NCBI RefSeq assembly: GCF_900113675.1
Contig: NZ_FOQE01000003.1
Location: forward strand, 43,746-107,745
Length of the DNA stretch: 64,000 bases
Reading direction: 5' to 3'
From: Pisciglobus halotolerans
GTDB lineage: Bacteria > Bacillota > Bacilli > Lactobacillales > Carnobacteriaceae
Below, piece by piece: positions 18,140-28,461 of the stretch. Position 1 is the first letter of the stretch. The number at the start of each line of letters is the position of its first letter. The translations under genes and the position numbers were made by a program. Under the pieces are notes generated by a model. That model worked only from the letters and a program-made list of their open reading frames with translations. It was not told the DNA's origin and did not search any database.

Positions 18140-19285
18140 GTGGATACGTATTTGTTTACGATAAAAACAGCAGTCATTATCTTCTTTATTTTGAGTTTCT
18201 TTATTTTTATTCCGTGGCTTATTTATAGTTATCGGAAATATGGCTATTTGAGCTTTTGGGCTTCAATAGTAGTGTATTCTTTTATTTTTTACATGATCAC
18301 AGCGCTATTTTTAGTGTTGCTGCCGCTTCCAGCTACGCGTGATGTTCGTTCATTGCAAGCACCAGGAACGAAACATTATTCGCTGATCCCTTTCTATTTT
18401 ATTTGGGACGTACTGGACAGCAGCTCAGTCGTTCTTACACAGCCAAGGACTTATCTACAAATATTTAAAGAAAGTGCCTTTATACAAGCCGTCTTTAACT
18501 TTTTGTTGTTATTTCCTTTTGGTGTTTATCTCAGGTACTTTTTTCAAGACAAACGCTACTGGAAGAAGGCATTTGGCTTAGGGTTTGCACTTTCATTATT
18601 TTATGAAGTGACACAAATAACCGGTATCTACGGCATTTATAATGCGCCTTACCGTATTTTTGACGTAGATGACCTGATTCTTAATAGTACAGGAACGTTG
18701 TTGGGCTTTTTGGTCGCACCCATCTTTCTAGCTCTATTCCCATCTCAAAAGAACATTATCGAGAAGGGGAGAGAAATTCAAAGAAATACATTTGCTTCTC
18801 CAACTCAGCAGCTATTAGCCATCGTCGTCGATTATGTCGTTTTTAGTTTCAGCTGGTCTTTTGTACGGTATCTCTTAGGAAATAATCCATTTACAGATTT
18901 TCTCTATCCGTTGATTGGTTTCTTGATCTTTTTCTTTTTCGTGCCGATCTTCTGGAGTGGAAAGACGATTGGGACAAATGCACTTCGATTTCAGTTGGCA
19001 CAGCCAAATGAGGAACAGCCGAGATGGCCAGCACTATTAAAAAGAACGCTTTTATTAGGGGCGCCTATATTCCTTTCAACCATCGTACAAGCTTGGTCAA
19101 AAGTTGAGTTAAATATGGATTCACCTCTATATCCTTATCAAGTCTGGTTTACTGTTGGGCTGATTACTTTCAACTTTATCATGTGGGGCATTTTAGTTTT
19201 ACATGCGCTCTTTATTCTTTTCAGAAAGGGTAAAAGTCGATTTTATTTTGATGCGGTGCCGAATATCGTGAATAAAAGAAAGTAA
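18140..19285 (+). CDS. VanZ-like and RDD-domain membrane protein
   Basis: A 381-residue multi-pass membrane protein. The N-terminal half resembles VanZ-like proteins (HYSLIPFYFIWDVL; FGVYLRYFF; FEVTQ-type motif YEVTQITGIYGIY; FDVDDLILNSTGTLLGF). The C-terminal part, from about residue 215, is an RDD-type domain (AIVVDYVVFSFSW; GKTIGTNALRFQL). This two-domain form occurs in other Firmicutes. VanZ proteins are linked to glycopeptide or lipoglycopeptide tolerance, but the function of this form is not known. The start is GTG at 18140 with a weak ribosome binding site. It stands alone with a terminator at 19316. Confidence 0.82.
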   Translation: MDTYLFTIKTAVIIFFILSFFIFIPWLIYSYRKYGYLSFWASIVVYSFIFYMITALFLVLLPLPATRDVRSLQAPGTKHYSLIPFYFIWDVLDSSSVVLTQPRTYLQIFKESAFIQAVFNFLLLFPFGVYLRYFFQDKRYWKKAFGLGFALSLFYEVTQITGIYGIYNAPYRIFDVDDLILNSTGTLLGFLVAPIFLALFPSQKNIIEKGREIQRNTFASPTQQLLAIVVDYVVFSFSWSFVRYLLGNNPFTDFLYPLIGFLIFFFFVPIFWSGKTIGTNALRFQLAQPNEEQPRWPALLKRTLLLGAPIFLSTIVQAWSKVELNMDSPLYPYQVWFTVGLITFNFIMWGILVLHALFILFRKGKSRFYFDAVPNIVNKRK

Positions 19286-19315
19286 CACAACGCTTTTTCC
19301 AATCATGTATGCTAT

Positions 19316-19363
19316 AAAAAAACTCATTTTCATTGCTTATTGGCAATCGAGAATGAGTTTTTC
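19316..19363 (+). terminator. Terminator after the VanZ/RDD gene
   Basis: AAAAACTCATT with AATGAGTTTTT; the stem is extended by ATTGC/GCAAT. T run at the end. The remaining 267 bp to the next gene shows nothing recognisable. Confidence 0.85.
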
Positions 19364-19630
19364 TGTCTTTAACAAAATACAATAGTGTTTATGATTACCA
19401 ATAAAGAACGAATCTAGGAAGCAAATAATCGATTTTGTCTCTATCCTTATCTTTCGCGTCGTTTAAGTGTACAAAAAGAATGCCAATCTGATATGGTTAA
19501 AGCAATGAAAGCAAACATCTTGATGAGTATCCTCACTGCACCTGTCGACTAGGCATCAGTAGTAAAATGTTAAAGAAAGTTTTCTGCAGTATCATTTTTT
19601 TGAAAATATAGTTGGAAAAGAGGAGAGGTT

Positions 19631-20785
19631 GTGGAATTAGATAGAACGAGCAAAGCGTTGTTTAGAAGATTAGCCATTCGATTCATGCTGTTTGTTTTAT
19701 TGATCATTTTTGTGTTCTATGGATTACCGACATTGATTCGCTTATTCTATCCGTTTATTTTTGTATTTATTGTAGCTGTGATCGTCAATCCATTAGTGCG
19801 CAACATAAATGATAAGACGAGTAAGTTAAAAATCAATTCTAAGTCCTCAAGTACTTTTTTGGCATTTGTCATCTTCGTCTTATTGCTCGCTTTTATTTCT
19901 TTATTTACCTATATTGTTTTTGCTATTCTTATTCGCGAAATCATAGGGCTAGCCACCAATATCCAAGTAAATTGGCCCTCCATTGTCCGAGCATTTGAAG
20001 AGATGCAAGATTGGATCGCCGTTCAAATCGGCGTCTTACCGAATCAGACAGTCGAACTATTAAACCATTTTACCGAAAGCATTCTTGCATTTATCCAGAA
20101 CCTTAGCGGAAATCTATTGAATGTAACGGTCGTGACGACGAGCCTATTTATTTCTGTCACCGGCACATTGTTCTTGAACCTATTGACGTTCTTTTTAGCC
20201 CTCTATTTTATGATTTCTGATTATCAACCAATAAAGCAGTTGATCAAAAAGCGTATGAATCAGCGCACACTAAATACCGTAAGATTATTAAAATCTTCAA
20301 CGGTATCGGGTGTAGGTGGTTATATCAAAACGCAGCTCATTCTTGCTTTTATTGCCTTCATGTTCATGCTCATTGCGTTTACGATTTATGGACAAGAGTA
20401 CGCCTTGATTCTTGCCCTCATTCTTGCTTTGATCGACTTGATTCCGCTTATAGGGACCATTGCGATGCTATTGCCATGGGGAATGTTAGAGTGGTTCGTT
20501 GGAGATCCAAACAAAGGCCTCTTTTTACTCATTCTCGGAATTGCCTTCTTTCTTTTTAGGCGTGTGATCGAACCAAAAATCATGGGCACACAAACAGGAC
20601 TTCATCCACTTTTAGCTTTGATCGGGATTTATGTCGGTATTGAGATTTCTGGTCTCTGGGGCGCATTATTAGGTCCTTTAACGATGGTCATTTTGATCAG
20701 TGTGCTCCAAACTGGTATTTTAGAAAATACTTTTTCAGATATAAAAGATTTATATAATAGGATCCTTTTTAGTTTGCAGAAATAA
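19631..20785 (+). CDS. AI-2E family transporter
   Basis: A 384-residue polytopic protein of the AI-2E (PerM/YtvI) family with about eight membrane segments. The N-terminal helix pair contains LPTLIRLFYPFIFVFIVAVIVNPL, the family's opening feature, and the C-terminal part has the conserved LIDLIPLIGTIAMLLPWG and PKIMGTQTGLHPLLALIGI. Members include the AI-2 exporter TqsA, but many are unrelated transporters, some Na+/H+ antiporters, so the substrate is open. The GTG start at 19631 is supported by GGAGAGG about 5 nt upstream. It appears monocistronic. Confidence 0.88.
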   Translation: MELDRTSKALFRRLAIRFMLFVLLIIFVFYGLPTLIRLFYPFIFVFIVAVIVNPLVRNINDKTSKLKINSKSSSTFLAFVIFVLLLAFISLFTYIVFAILIREIIGLATNIQVNWPSIVRAFEEMQDWIAVQIGVLPNQTVELLNHFTESILAFIQNLSGNLLNVTVVTTSLFISVTGTLFLNLLTFFLALYFMISDYQPIKQLIKKRMNQRTLNTVRLLKSSTVSGVGGYIKTQLILAFIAFMFMLIAFTIYGQEYALILALILALIDLIPLIGTIAMLLPWGMLEWFVGDPNKGLFLLILGIAFFLFRRVIEPKIMGTQTGLHPLLALIGIYVGIEISGLWGALLGPLTMVILISVLQTGILENTFSDIKDLYNRILFSLQK

Positions 20786-20960
20786 AAGATCCTTGCATAG
20801 TTGAAGAACAGATCAAGGTCAAATCATCGTCAAGAAGAAACCACGCAAAACTGAATACATTTGCTGTTAAATAAGAGATTCTGCTAGAACCTATCAGCGT
20901 GATCAAGGTCGTTTTCGATAGGGCATTAAACCTTTTGTTTTAGAATAGGGCAGTCCGTGT

Positions 20961-20966
20961 TATAAT
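20961..20966 (+). promoter_or_regulatory. Extended -10 promoter element
   Basis: TGTTATAAT (20958-20966) is a consensus extended -10 about 90 bp before the small zinc-ribbon gene; no good -35 is needed or seen. The rest of 20786-21052 has only a CCTATC/GATAGG hairpin near 20900. Confidence 0.5.
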
Positions 20967-21052
20967 GAGGAGCTTAAAAGTATTAAGAAGTTCAATCAGA
21001 ACGGACGCCAAGAAAAGCCTCCGCCTATTGATAAATTGTGAGGTGTAAGAAA

Positions 21053-21262
21053 ATGAATAAACGATGGACGATTGATGACATTAGAAACTATGTAGAGAAA
21101 AATTCTGATAGCACATTATTAACGACTGAATATCATGGTTTCTCTCAAAAATTACTCTTTAAATGTGCATGCGGCAATAATTTTGAAAAAACATTTAAGA
21201 AATTTAAAAATAATCACCAACGCAAATGTGACGTTTGCCAACCACCAAAAGCGTCTCGATAA
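21053..21262 (+). CDS. Small treble-clef/zinc-ribbon protein
   Basis: A 69-residue cytoplasmic protein with two cysteine pairs, CACG near residue 41 and CDVC near residue 62, expected to hold one zinc ion. The N-terminal part (TIDDIRNYVEKNSDSTLLTTEY) resembles repeats found in phage and plasmid zinc-finger proteins of the DUF723 type, which are suspected nucleic-acid binders. The ATG at 21053 is preferred over 21038 since GTGAGGTG lies directly upstream. Alone between terminators. The role is unknown. Confidence 0.65.
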   Translation: MNKRWTIDDIRNYVEKNSDSTLLTTEYHGFSQKLLFKCACGNNFEKTFKKFKNNHQRKCDVCQPPKASR

Positions 21263-21276
21263 ACTTATCATCAATC

Positions 21277-21318
21277 AAAAAATACCGATTTCTCTTCAAA
21301 AGAAGCCGGTATTTTTTG
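21277..21318 (+). terminator. Terminator after the zinc-ribbon gene
   Basis: AAAAAATACCG with CGGTATTTTTT and an inner TCTTC/GAAG stem, ending in T residues. Confidence 0.85.
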
Positions 21319-21503
21319 TTCAAGTATTTTCATCTTTTTTTGAATAACAATGTGAGTCTTAACGAGTAAGAGGCAATGAAAGCAGTTGCTTTTGTTTTAT
21401 TATTTTTAAGATGCTAATTGTAGGAATAGTTTTTTCATGTACATCATGAATAGTGTAATAACTCACCAAAACTTGCTTTATTCGATTAATTGGAGGCTAA
21501 TAA

Positions 21504-21707
21504 ATGTCTGTAAAACTTTTGATTCAAACCATACTAAATTTTATTGCACTTGATAAAATTTTTAATCCTATTGCGAATGTTGTTATTCCGGTTAGTGGAA
21601 TAGGCGTTTTTTTAAGTTTCTTATATTGGGGTATACTTTTGTTTTTTTCTTATTCATTAGCTATCTTCTTGTCTCTCTTTAGTAGCTGGCAAATCTTCAA
21701 ATCCTAA
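21504..21707 (+). CDS. Possible small membrane protein
   Basis: A 67-residue frame with a good ribosome binding site (TTGGAGG, 7 nt before the ATG) and two hydrophobic segments (about residues 22-38 and 43-60). Its last 51 nt overlap the end of the PTS gene on the other strand. I do not recognise a family. It could be a real small membrane peptide, or the start of a gene cut off by whatever joined the PTS region here. Confidence 0.35.
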   Translation: MSVKLLIQTILNFIALDKIFNPIANVVIPVSGIGVFLSFLYWGILLFFSYSLAIFLSLFSSWQIFKS

Positions 21708-23090
21708 AATATAGGTCAATGCAACTCCTCCAATGAAAGCCGCTAAACAACCAATGATATAATAAATAAATATTTTTGTTCCAAATGCAGCATAAGTAAA
21801 TATCGTTAAAATTCCATTATTTGCAAATGCATCCCCATAAACTCCACCAAATCCCATAACCGCTCCACCGATGGCACCACTAATAACGGCAGCTATCATA
21901 GGCCTTTTAAGTCTTAAGTTTGCACCATAGATGGCGGGTTCTGTTATCCCAACTAAAACTGCAGAAATAAACGCAGATAGAGCAACACTCTTTAAGGCAG
22001 CATTTTTTGTTTTTAACATAACAGCCAAAACCGCTCCACCTTGTGCAAAGTTTGCAGCTCCTGCAAAGGCTAATAGGTTTTGCCTACCCATTATTGCAAC
22101 ATCATTTAATCCGACAGGTAACAGGGCTCTATGTGCTCCCAGAACAACTAGTACACCCCATAGACCACCTATAAGTGCTCCTCCAAGTGTTGCATTGAAC
22201 GAAATAACACTGTTATAGGAAACTTGGATGAAGTTACCAGCATAAATTCCAATCGGACCAGTAATAACGAGCATAATGGGTACCATAACGATAAGGGAAA
22301 TTCCTGGTACTAGAATAATTTGTACGACTTCTGGAACAACTTTCTTAAGTGCTCTTTCTAAAACAGCTAATACAATAATAGAAATAACAATAGGGATAAC
22401 AGATTCCACGTAACTAAACACACGCAAGGTCTCTCCAGAACCCCATGCTCCTTTGATAACTGGTAATCCGAAAATCGTCGTATCTGTCGTATAATCCATC
22501 ATGATGCTTTCAACTTGTGGATAAACTAAGAAGGCTCCTAACGTCATGCCTATGAATGGATTTGTTTTTAATGCTCGAGAGGTTGTATAGGCTAAGAATA
22601 TAGGCATAAAATAAAATACTACTTGACTGACAGCAAATAAGAGCACGTATGTATCAGAGTTTGTAATATCTAAACCATAATAATTTCCTAACAACAGGTT
22701 AGCAGCTGTTAATAAACCTTTTATTAATCCAGCTGCCGCAATAACCGGTACAATAGGCGTAAAAATTTCAGAAAGAATTCTTAAAATTTTATTCCAAAAT
22801 GTTTCGTTACTATCTTTTTCAGTAAAATTTTTTTCTTCAACTTCAGCATCTAATTGCTTCATAACTTCATTGTATACTTTTTCAACTTTATTTCCGATAA
22901 CAACTTGATATTGTCCAGCTTTATTTACTGTAGAAATGACTGTTTCAATTGCTCTAAGTTCATCTTCATTGGCTAATGTATCGTCTTCTAGAACAAACCT
23001 CAAACGAGTCATACAATGTGTAACATTACTTATATTTGACCTTCCACCAACATTCTCAATAATGTTTTGAGCAATTTTTTCAAAATCCAT
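21657..23090 (-). CDS. PTS beta-glucoside-family EIIBC component
   Basis: A 477-residue sugar phosphotransferase permease. The N-terminal EIIB domain carries the phosphorylated cysteine in VTHCMTRLRFVL (residue 26). The EIIC membrane domain follows, with GITEPAIYGANLRLKRPM typical of the beta-glucoside/sucrose/trehalose group. It stops after the EIIC domain, so EIIA must come from another protein. It lies 165 bp downstream of a 6-phospho-beta-glucosidase gene on the same strand, which supports an aryl-beta-glucoside or cellobiose-like substrate. A BglG-type antiterminator, usual for such operons, is absent here. The downstream hydrolase is broken, so growth on the sugar may be lost. Confidence 0.88.
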   Translation of the reverse strand: MDFEKIAQNIIENVGGRSNISNVTHCMTRLRFVLEDDTLANEDELRAIETVISTVNKAGQYQVVIGNKVEKVYNEVMKQLDAEVEEKNFTEKDSNETFWNKILRILSEIFTPIVPVIAAAGLIKGLLTAANLLLGNYYGLDITNSDTYVLLFAVSQVVFYFMPIFLAYTTSRALKTNPFIGMTLGAFLVYPQVESIMMDYTTDTTIFGLPVIKGAWGSGETLRVFSYVESVIPIVISIIVLAVLERALKKVVPEVVQIILVPGISLIVMVPIMLVITGPIGIYAGNFIQVSYNSVISFNATLGGALIGGLWGVLVVLGAHRALLPVGLNDVAIMGRQNLLAFAGAANFAQGGAVLAVMLKTKNAALKSVALSAFISAVLVGITEPAIYGANLRLKRPMIAAVISGAIGGAVMGFGGVYGDAFANNGILTIFTYAAFGTKIFIYYIIGCLAAFIGGVALTYILGFEDLPATKERQEDS

Positions 23091-23255
23091 AAACTCACTC
23101 TCTCTTATTCAACTCCCAATATACAACTATTAATTTTTGCATGTTAACTTATTGTCGTGAGAGTTCATCTATTTGTTAAGCAAACCATTTAAGGAAAAGA
23201 GAAATAAAAATGGCGTAAAACTTGATTTCTTTCGCGTTATTTTGATTTCTCTACG

Positions 23256-24662
<1,407 letters not shown>

Positions 24663-25501
24663 AGTTGAATTCCTTTCTTTAAACCAATCATTACAAAGGT
24701 TTTGCTTCGTAGAACTAATCGAAATTATAGCATTCTTTTAAATATTATCAAAACTAGCCTCAATGTTTTATACTAATATGTTGAAAAGTGTATGACTCGG
24801 TATATTATTGTGGTGTTTAGAATGCCAAGGTTTTAAAGGACTCCGTATGAATTGAAGAGGATAAAGAATAAATAAACTTATTGTTATTCATGATTATTTT
24901 GTTTAATAGATCTATACTTCTTATCAAATTTCTTATCTGAAATCTATTCGTTTATCTAGTAGCTCAATAGAAATTTTTATTAGAGTATAGGGAATTTTAC
25001 AAATGATTCTTCGAGCACCTGTTGGAGTTTTAGCAGTTAAAAATGATAGATCTACAATATTAACTTTCATTGGTGGATTGTCTTCGGACGTCGTTCTTTA
25101 TTTAACACTACAACGAACACTCCTTATAAAGCATTTTTCTCTTTCTGTATGCTGTATAGGCTGGTTCTTTTTTTGATTTGATTTGCTTCTTAAACGTCGG
25201 CACTAACAATTGTGTGCCAACTCAAATTCATTACGTTCTCTCAGTTAGTGCGATACTCCGTTAGAATGTTCGTTGTGGTGTTAATGTTTACTGAACAATA
25301 GACCGTACAGTTACTTACACTTTTCTATCCCTTCATGTAAAGGGATAGAAAAGTGTAAGTAACGACATAGTTTATTATTCATTATAAATTAATTAAACTC
25401 ATGAATTTATTTTTCATTCTTTAATTTTCCTTCTCTTGAACAGGCGTTCGCTGAGGAGCATAATAAAAATGTCACAAAGTTTAATAGAAGGAGTAAAAAA
25501 G
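24663..25501. other. Long intergenic region with inverted repeats
   Basis: No convincing gene is present. Next to bglB there is a candidate minus-strand promoter (TATAAT as ATTATA 24724-24729; weak -35 TTTGAT 17 bp upstream). Further on, an 18-nt inverted repeat with one mismatch (25102-25119 and 25267-25284) brackets smaller palindromes (GGCACTAAC, GTTAGTGC), followed by the perfect hairpin at 25310. The pattern suggests remains of a small mobile element, without a transposase. Confidence 0.5.
25310..25363. repeat. Perfect 24-bp inverted repeat
   Basis: The 24-nt arms (25310-25333 and 25340-25363) are exact reverse complements around a 6-nt loop, CATGTA. No T run follows, so it is not a typical terminator. 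It is the longest perfect hairpin I see in the window. Confidence 0.9.
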
Positions 25502-25879
25502 ATGTTAAGTAAAAAGTTTTATGAAGTTATCCAAAATGAAGGGATTGTTTCCGTCACTTCTTGGGGGAACGATGCTAAACCTAACGTTCGGTGCACTTGG
25601 AATTCTTACCTACGGATCACAGAGGATGAACGTATTTTAGCTCCTATTGCAGGTTTTACAAGCGTTCAAGGAGACGTTTCTAAAAATGATCAAGTCATCC
25701 TAACATTAGGTAGTCGTGAAGTAGAAGGCTTCAATGGCTACCAAGGTACTGGCTTTTTAGTAGAAGGACGAGCACGTTTCACTGATTCTGGTGAAGAATT
25801 TGAACAAATGAAAGCAGAATTTCCTTTTATGAATAAAATGCTGGAAGTCACTGTAGAATCAGCTAGACAACTTCTTTAA
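25502..25879 (+). CDS. Pyridoxamine 5'-phosphate oxidase-like flavin-binding protein
   Basis: A 125-residue split-barrel protein of the PNPOx-like group. Features: MLSKKFYEVIQNEGIVSVTSWG (N-terminal strand and helix), NVRCTWNSYLRITEDERILAPIAG (FMN-site strand) and EGRARFTDSGEEFEQMK. Members bind FMN or F420 and include oxidoreductases and heme-degrading relatives; the reaction here is unknown. The ATG at 25502 has AAGGAG 8 nt upstream. An in-frame start at 25436 would add 22 unconserved residues. Single gene, terminator at 25909. Confidence 0.8.
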   Translation: MLSKKFYEVIQNEGIVSVTSWGNDAKPNVRCTWNSYLRITEDERILAPIAGFTSVQGDVSKNDQVILTLGSREVEGFNGYQGTGFLVEGRARFTDSGEEFEQMKAEFPFMNKMLEVTVESARQLL

Positions 25880-25908
25880 GACAAACGAAGATCGTGATAA
25901 ATAAGGTT

Positions 25909-25957
25909 AAAAAACTCATTTTTCGTTTTAACCAAGCTGAAGAATGCGTTTTTTTGT
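25909..25957 (+). terminator. Terminator after the flavin-binding protein gene
   Basis: AAAAACTCATTTTTC pairs with GAAGAATGCGTTTTT (13 of 15 positions), followed by T residues. Confidence 0.7.
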
Positions 25958-26028
25958 TGTTAGCTATTTGAAGACTCAGTTGAATAAGGCAATATTTTCT
26001 AATAAAGATTTTTGTAAATGTACAAAAA

Positions 26029-26070
26029 TTGATTCCCATCAATTTTCTTTTGCGGTTGATGGCTTATACT
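26029..26070 (+). promoter_or_regulatory. FNR/Flp-type operator in a class II promoter
   Basis: TTGATTCCCATCAA (26029-26042) is a perfect match to the FNR/FLP consensus TTGATnnnnATCAA. A -10 element TATACT lies at 26065-26070, with no good -35. With a start near 26077 the site is centred at about -41.5, the class II activator position. A second promoter reading with -35 TTGATG at 26056 lacks a matching -10. Confidence 0.7.
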
Positions 26071-26142
26071 CTTGTTGTAAAGAGATAGAGGCATGGTGCT
26101 TGATCTCTTAAACCCATCAAACAAGAGAGAAGGAATGGAACA

Positions 26143-26436
26143 ATGGCAACTTTTAATGAAGCAGCAAAACAATATTTTGATGATTTGGATTTATTCACAA
26201 ACGCGATAACACGTGTACATGGAAAAAATCATCCCGAAGCATTTGAAGTACGAGAATTGTTTACCACGATGAATGAAAAGACAGAAAAAGCAGGTGCAGC
26301 CAAACCAGAACTTGATCATGAGTTTACTCGTTTACGCACTATTACAGATCATTACACTGTTCCTAACGATGTGTGCGAAACGTATGCAGCCGTCTATAAA
26401 ATGCTTTCGGAAACAGACCAAGCTTATTACGCTTGA
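26143..26436 (+). CDS. Iron-sulfur cluster repair di-iron protein, Ric-type (short form)
   Basis: A 97-residue helical protein matching what I know of the short Ric (YtfE/ScdA-related) family of Lactobacillales. Blocks seen: ITRVHGKNHPEAFEVRELF, ELDHEFTRLRTITDHY and VPNDVCETYAAVYKML. Histidines and acidic residues in these blocks are the expected iron ligands. YtfE/Ric proteins repair Fe-S clusters after nitrosative or oxidative damage. Start ATG 26143 with AAGGAATGG upstream. An FNR-type site controls it, in keeping with a role in redox or NO stress. Family assignment is from memory of motifs. Confidence 0.65.
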   Translation: MATFNEAAKQYFDDLDLFTNAITRVHGKNHPEAFEVRELFTTMNEKTEKAGAAKPELDHEFTRLRTITDHYTVPNDVCETYAAVYKMLSETDQAYYA

Positions 26437-26450
26437 CCATAAGAAAACAG

Positions 26451-26488
26451 AAAAGATCTCAGAATGATAAACGTTCTGGGATCTTTTT
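26451..26488 (+). terminator. Terminator after the Ric-type gene
   Basis: AAAAGATCTCAGAA with TTCTGGGATCTTTT and a T tail. Confidence 0.9.
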
Positions 26489-26675
26489 CTAATGTATTCT
26501 TGAACTGCTACAAAAAGTTCCTTTTAGGTGTGCCTAAAAGGATCGGTACGCCAGCACATGTCATTAAAAAGATCGACCATTAGAAAAAATAGAAATCATA
26601 AAATGATTAGCCACTATAAAAGAATCTATTATCAAGAAAAGATGCCAAAAATATTTTTGGTGTCTTTTTTTGGCT

Positions 26676-27539
26676 CTATTCCCATATAAATGTCAACTGA
26701 CTCATTTTTTTTTTGAACTTTTTAAAGGTCGTTCGGATTTTTCCTTGCAGTCGTTGCAGAATCAGGTATTGTCTCCGAGCACGCTCGATTCTTTTATATT
26801 TTTGAGGGTTTCTTTTGTAGAACTGCTGGTGGTGATTTTCAGCTGGCCAAAAGACTGTTGCTGGCTGAATAGCCGTCACGATAGGTCGTTTGTACCGGCC
26901 TGAATGAGCTAATCGCTGTTTCGATGTTTCAGCAATTTGTCGTTGTTCAGCGTTTTTCACAAAAATAATCGGACGGTATCGATCGCCTCGGTCTAGGAAT
27001 TGGCCAAACGCATCGGTAGGATCTGTCAACTGCCAATAAAGTTCAACGAGATCTTCATAACGGATGATGCGTGTATCAAAGATGATCTCAACAGCTTCGA
27101 CATGCCCAGTATCAGGTGCGCTTACTTGATCATAAGTGGGGTGCTCTGTGTGCCCGCCTGTATAACCTGATAACACGGAAACGATTCCGTCGAGGTTTTC
27201 AAACGGCTCTACCATACACCAAAAACATCCCCCAGCAAATACTGCACGATCTTGATAAGCGACATCTGTTATCCGATGCTTTGAAAAGTCGAACAACGCT
27301 CCGGCAGCAATGTCGCCAGTCATATTTTTATAAAAATCGGTCACGTCAGGAGTCAAATTATCTCTTAATGCAAGGGGGCGCAACTCAGCTTCCAGCTTTG
27401 AAAGCTGAACATCTACTTTTGAACCATTTTCTATGGCCGTTTTCGCTTCCAGCAATAAGGAACGTTCCCATTCGCGTGTGGCTGGGTTGAGGATGAGGTT
27501 ATATAAGGCCTGCAGCGTGTCTTCATATTGAGCTTTCAT
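26676..27539 (-). CDS. msrA: Peptide methionine sulfoxide reductase MsrA with N-terminal extension
   Basis: Reduces methionine-S-sulfoxide in oxidised proteins. The catalytic cysteine is C105 in [15 protein letters not shown], followed by [26 protein letters not shown] and [11 protein letters not shown], the usual MsrA blocks. About 95 helical residues precede the catalytic domain, an extension seen in MsrA of some Lactobacillales. The start at 27539 is set by AAAGGTGG 7 nt upstream. The frame is also open further upstream into a truncated lysR gene, so a 429-residue LysR-MsrA fusion could be made by read-through of the same frame. Confidence 0.9.
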   Translation of the reverse strand: MKAQYEDTLQALYNLILNPATREWERSLLLEAKTAIENGSKVDVQLSKLEAELRPLALRDNLTPDVTDFYKNMTGDIAAGALFDFSKHRITDVAYQDRAVFAGGCFWCMVEPFENLDGIVSVLSGYTGGHTEHPTYDQVSAPDTGHVEAVEIIFDTRIIRYEDLVELYWQLTDPTDAFGQFLDRGDRYRPIIFVKNAEQRQIAETSKQRLAHSGRYKRPIVTAIQPATVFWPAENHHQQFYKRNPQKYKRIERARRQYLILQRLQGKIRTTFKKFKKKMSQLTFIWE

Positions 27540-27965
27540 TTTAAAACCACCTTTGTCTAATTTCTCAGAAACATCATCAGCGTTGCCGCTATACAAGCGG
27601 ATCTTCAGGTCAAGGTAAGTACCAAACAGAACGCGAATCCTTTCTGCCACAAATTGCATGGCTTTTGTTTCGCCGCCACCACCAATCACGATTTCACCGC
27701 TCACCGTTTCTTTGCTGGATAAGTTCGTCAGCGTTGTATCTACTAAAGAAAGGATCTCTTTGCCACGGTTTACTAAGTATTGTCCATCTTCTGTTAGCGT
27801 AATTTCCCGGTTCCCGCGTGTAAACAATTGCACCCCCAGCTCTTCTTCTAATGCTTTTAACTGTTTGGACAAAGTAGGCTGCGTAAGATGTAAAGTTTCT
27901 GCAGCTTTGCTGATATTTTTTTCCTGAGCGACGGTTAGGAAATAATTCAATACACGAAAGTCCAC
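27540..27965 (-). pseudogene. LysR-family regulator, truncated and joined in frame to msrA
   Basis: Starts with a complete LysR winged helix ([20 protein letters not shown], then [22 protein letters not shown]) and the beginning of the effector domain ([22 protein letters not shown]). After about residue 139 it breaks off in SEKLDKGG and runs straight into the msrA ribosome binding site and start. LysR proteins are about 300 residues, so about half is missing. A deletion that fused the two genes is the simplest reading. Whether the stump is expressed, alone or as a fusion, is unknown. Confidence 0.85.
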
Positions 27966-28461
27966 CTAGCATCCCTCCTGAATAGAGCTAAAAAAGAAAT
28001 CAGTTTCTTCTATAATAAGTTATCGTTAGTGATCATCATTCGTTAGACCAAGTTTAGCTCAGACGAAGCGGATGCACAAGCGATAATGGAGAAGGTAGAA
28101 AGAAAGAGGCTTAGATAGCAAAAGGAAATGGTTAATAATATCGATTTTTTTGCTTTTAACAGATAGCAAAGAGGAACAAAGGTTCACTACACTCGCTTTG
28201 TGCAGAATGGAATGGACAATCATTTGACTAGGTGAGAGCAAAAATCTCTCTTAATCGAAATTGTTTCATTTGAATACTGGGAAGTGACAGGGAAGGCTGA
28301 AAGAGTAGTTTGAGTAAAAAAGCCAAAAAACCAGTAACAGTTATATCCATAATTTTGGCTAGTTTATCTATAATTTGTTGATTGTTCTTTTTTTTATGTT
28401 CTTTACACTAGTATGTAAGCGGAAACAACAATTTAGGGAAAATGAGGAGGCAGATATACAT
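27966..28461. other. Divergent intergenic region upstream of the GH20 operon
   Basis: No gene. A promoter -10 TATAAT at 28369-28374 lies in TCTATAATTTGT (28367-28378). The same 12-mer recurs before the ABC permease gene at 30369-30380. An AGCCAAAA/TTTTGGCT inverted repeat sits just upstream (about 28321-28360). No good -35 is present, which suggests an activator. Confidence 0.5.

Noticed and set aside
24663-25435. BglG-type antiterminator site before bglB
   Set aside because: No RAT-like element with overlapping terminator is visible, and no bglG gene is in the window.
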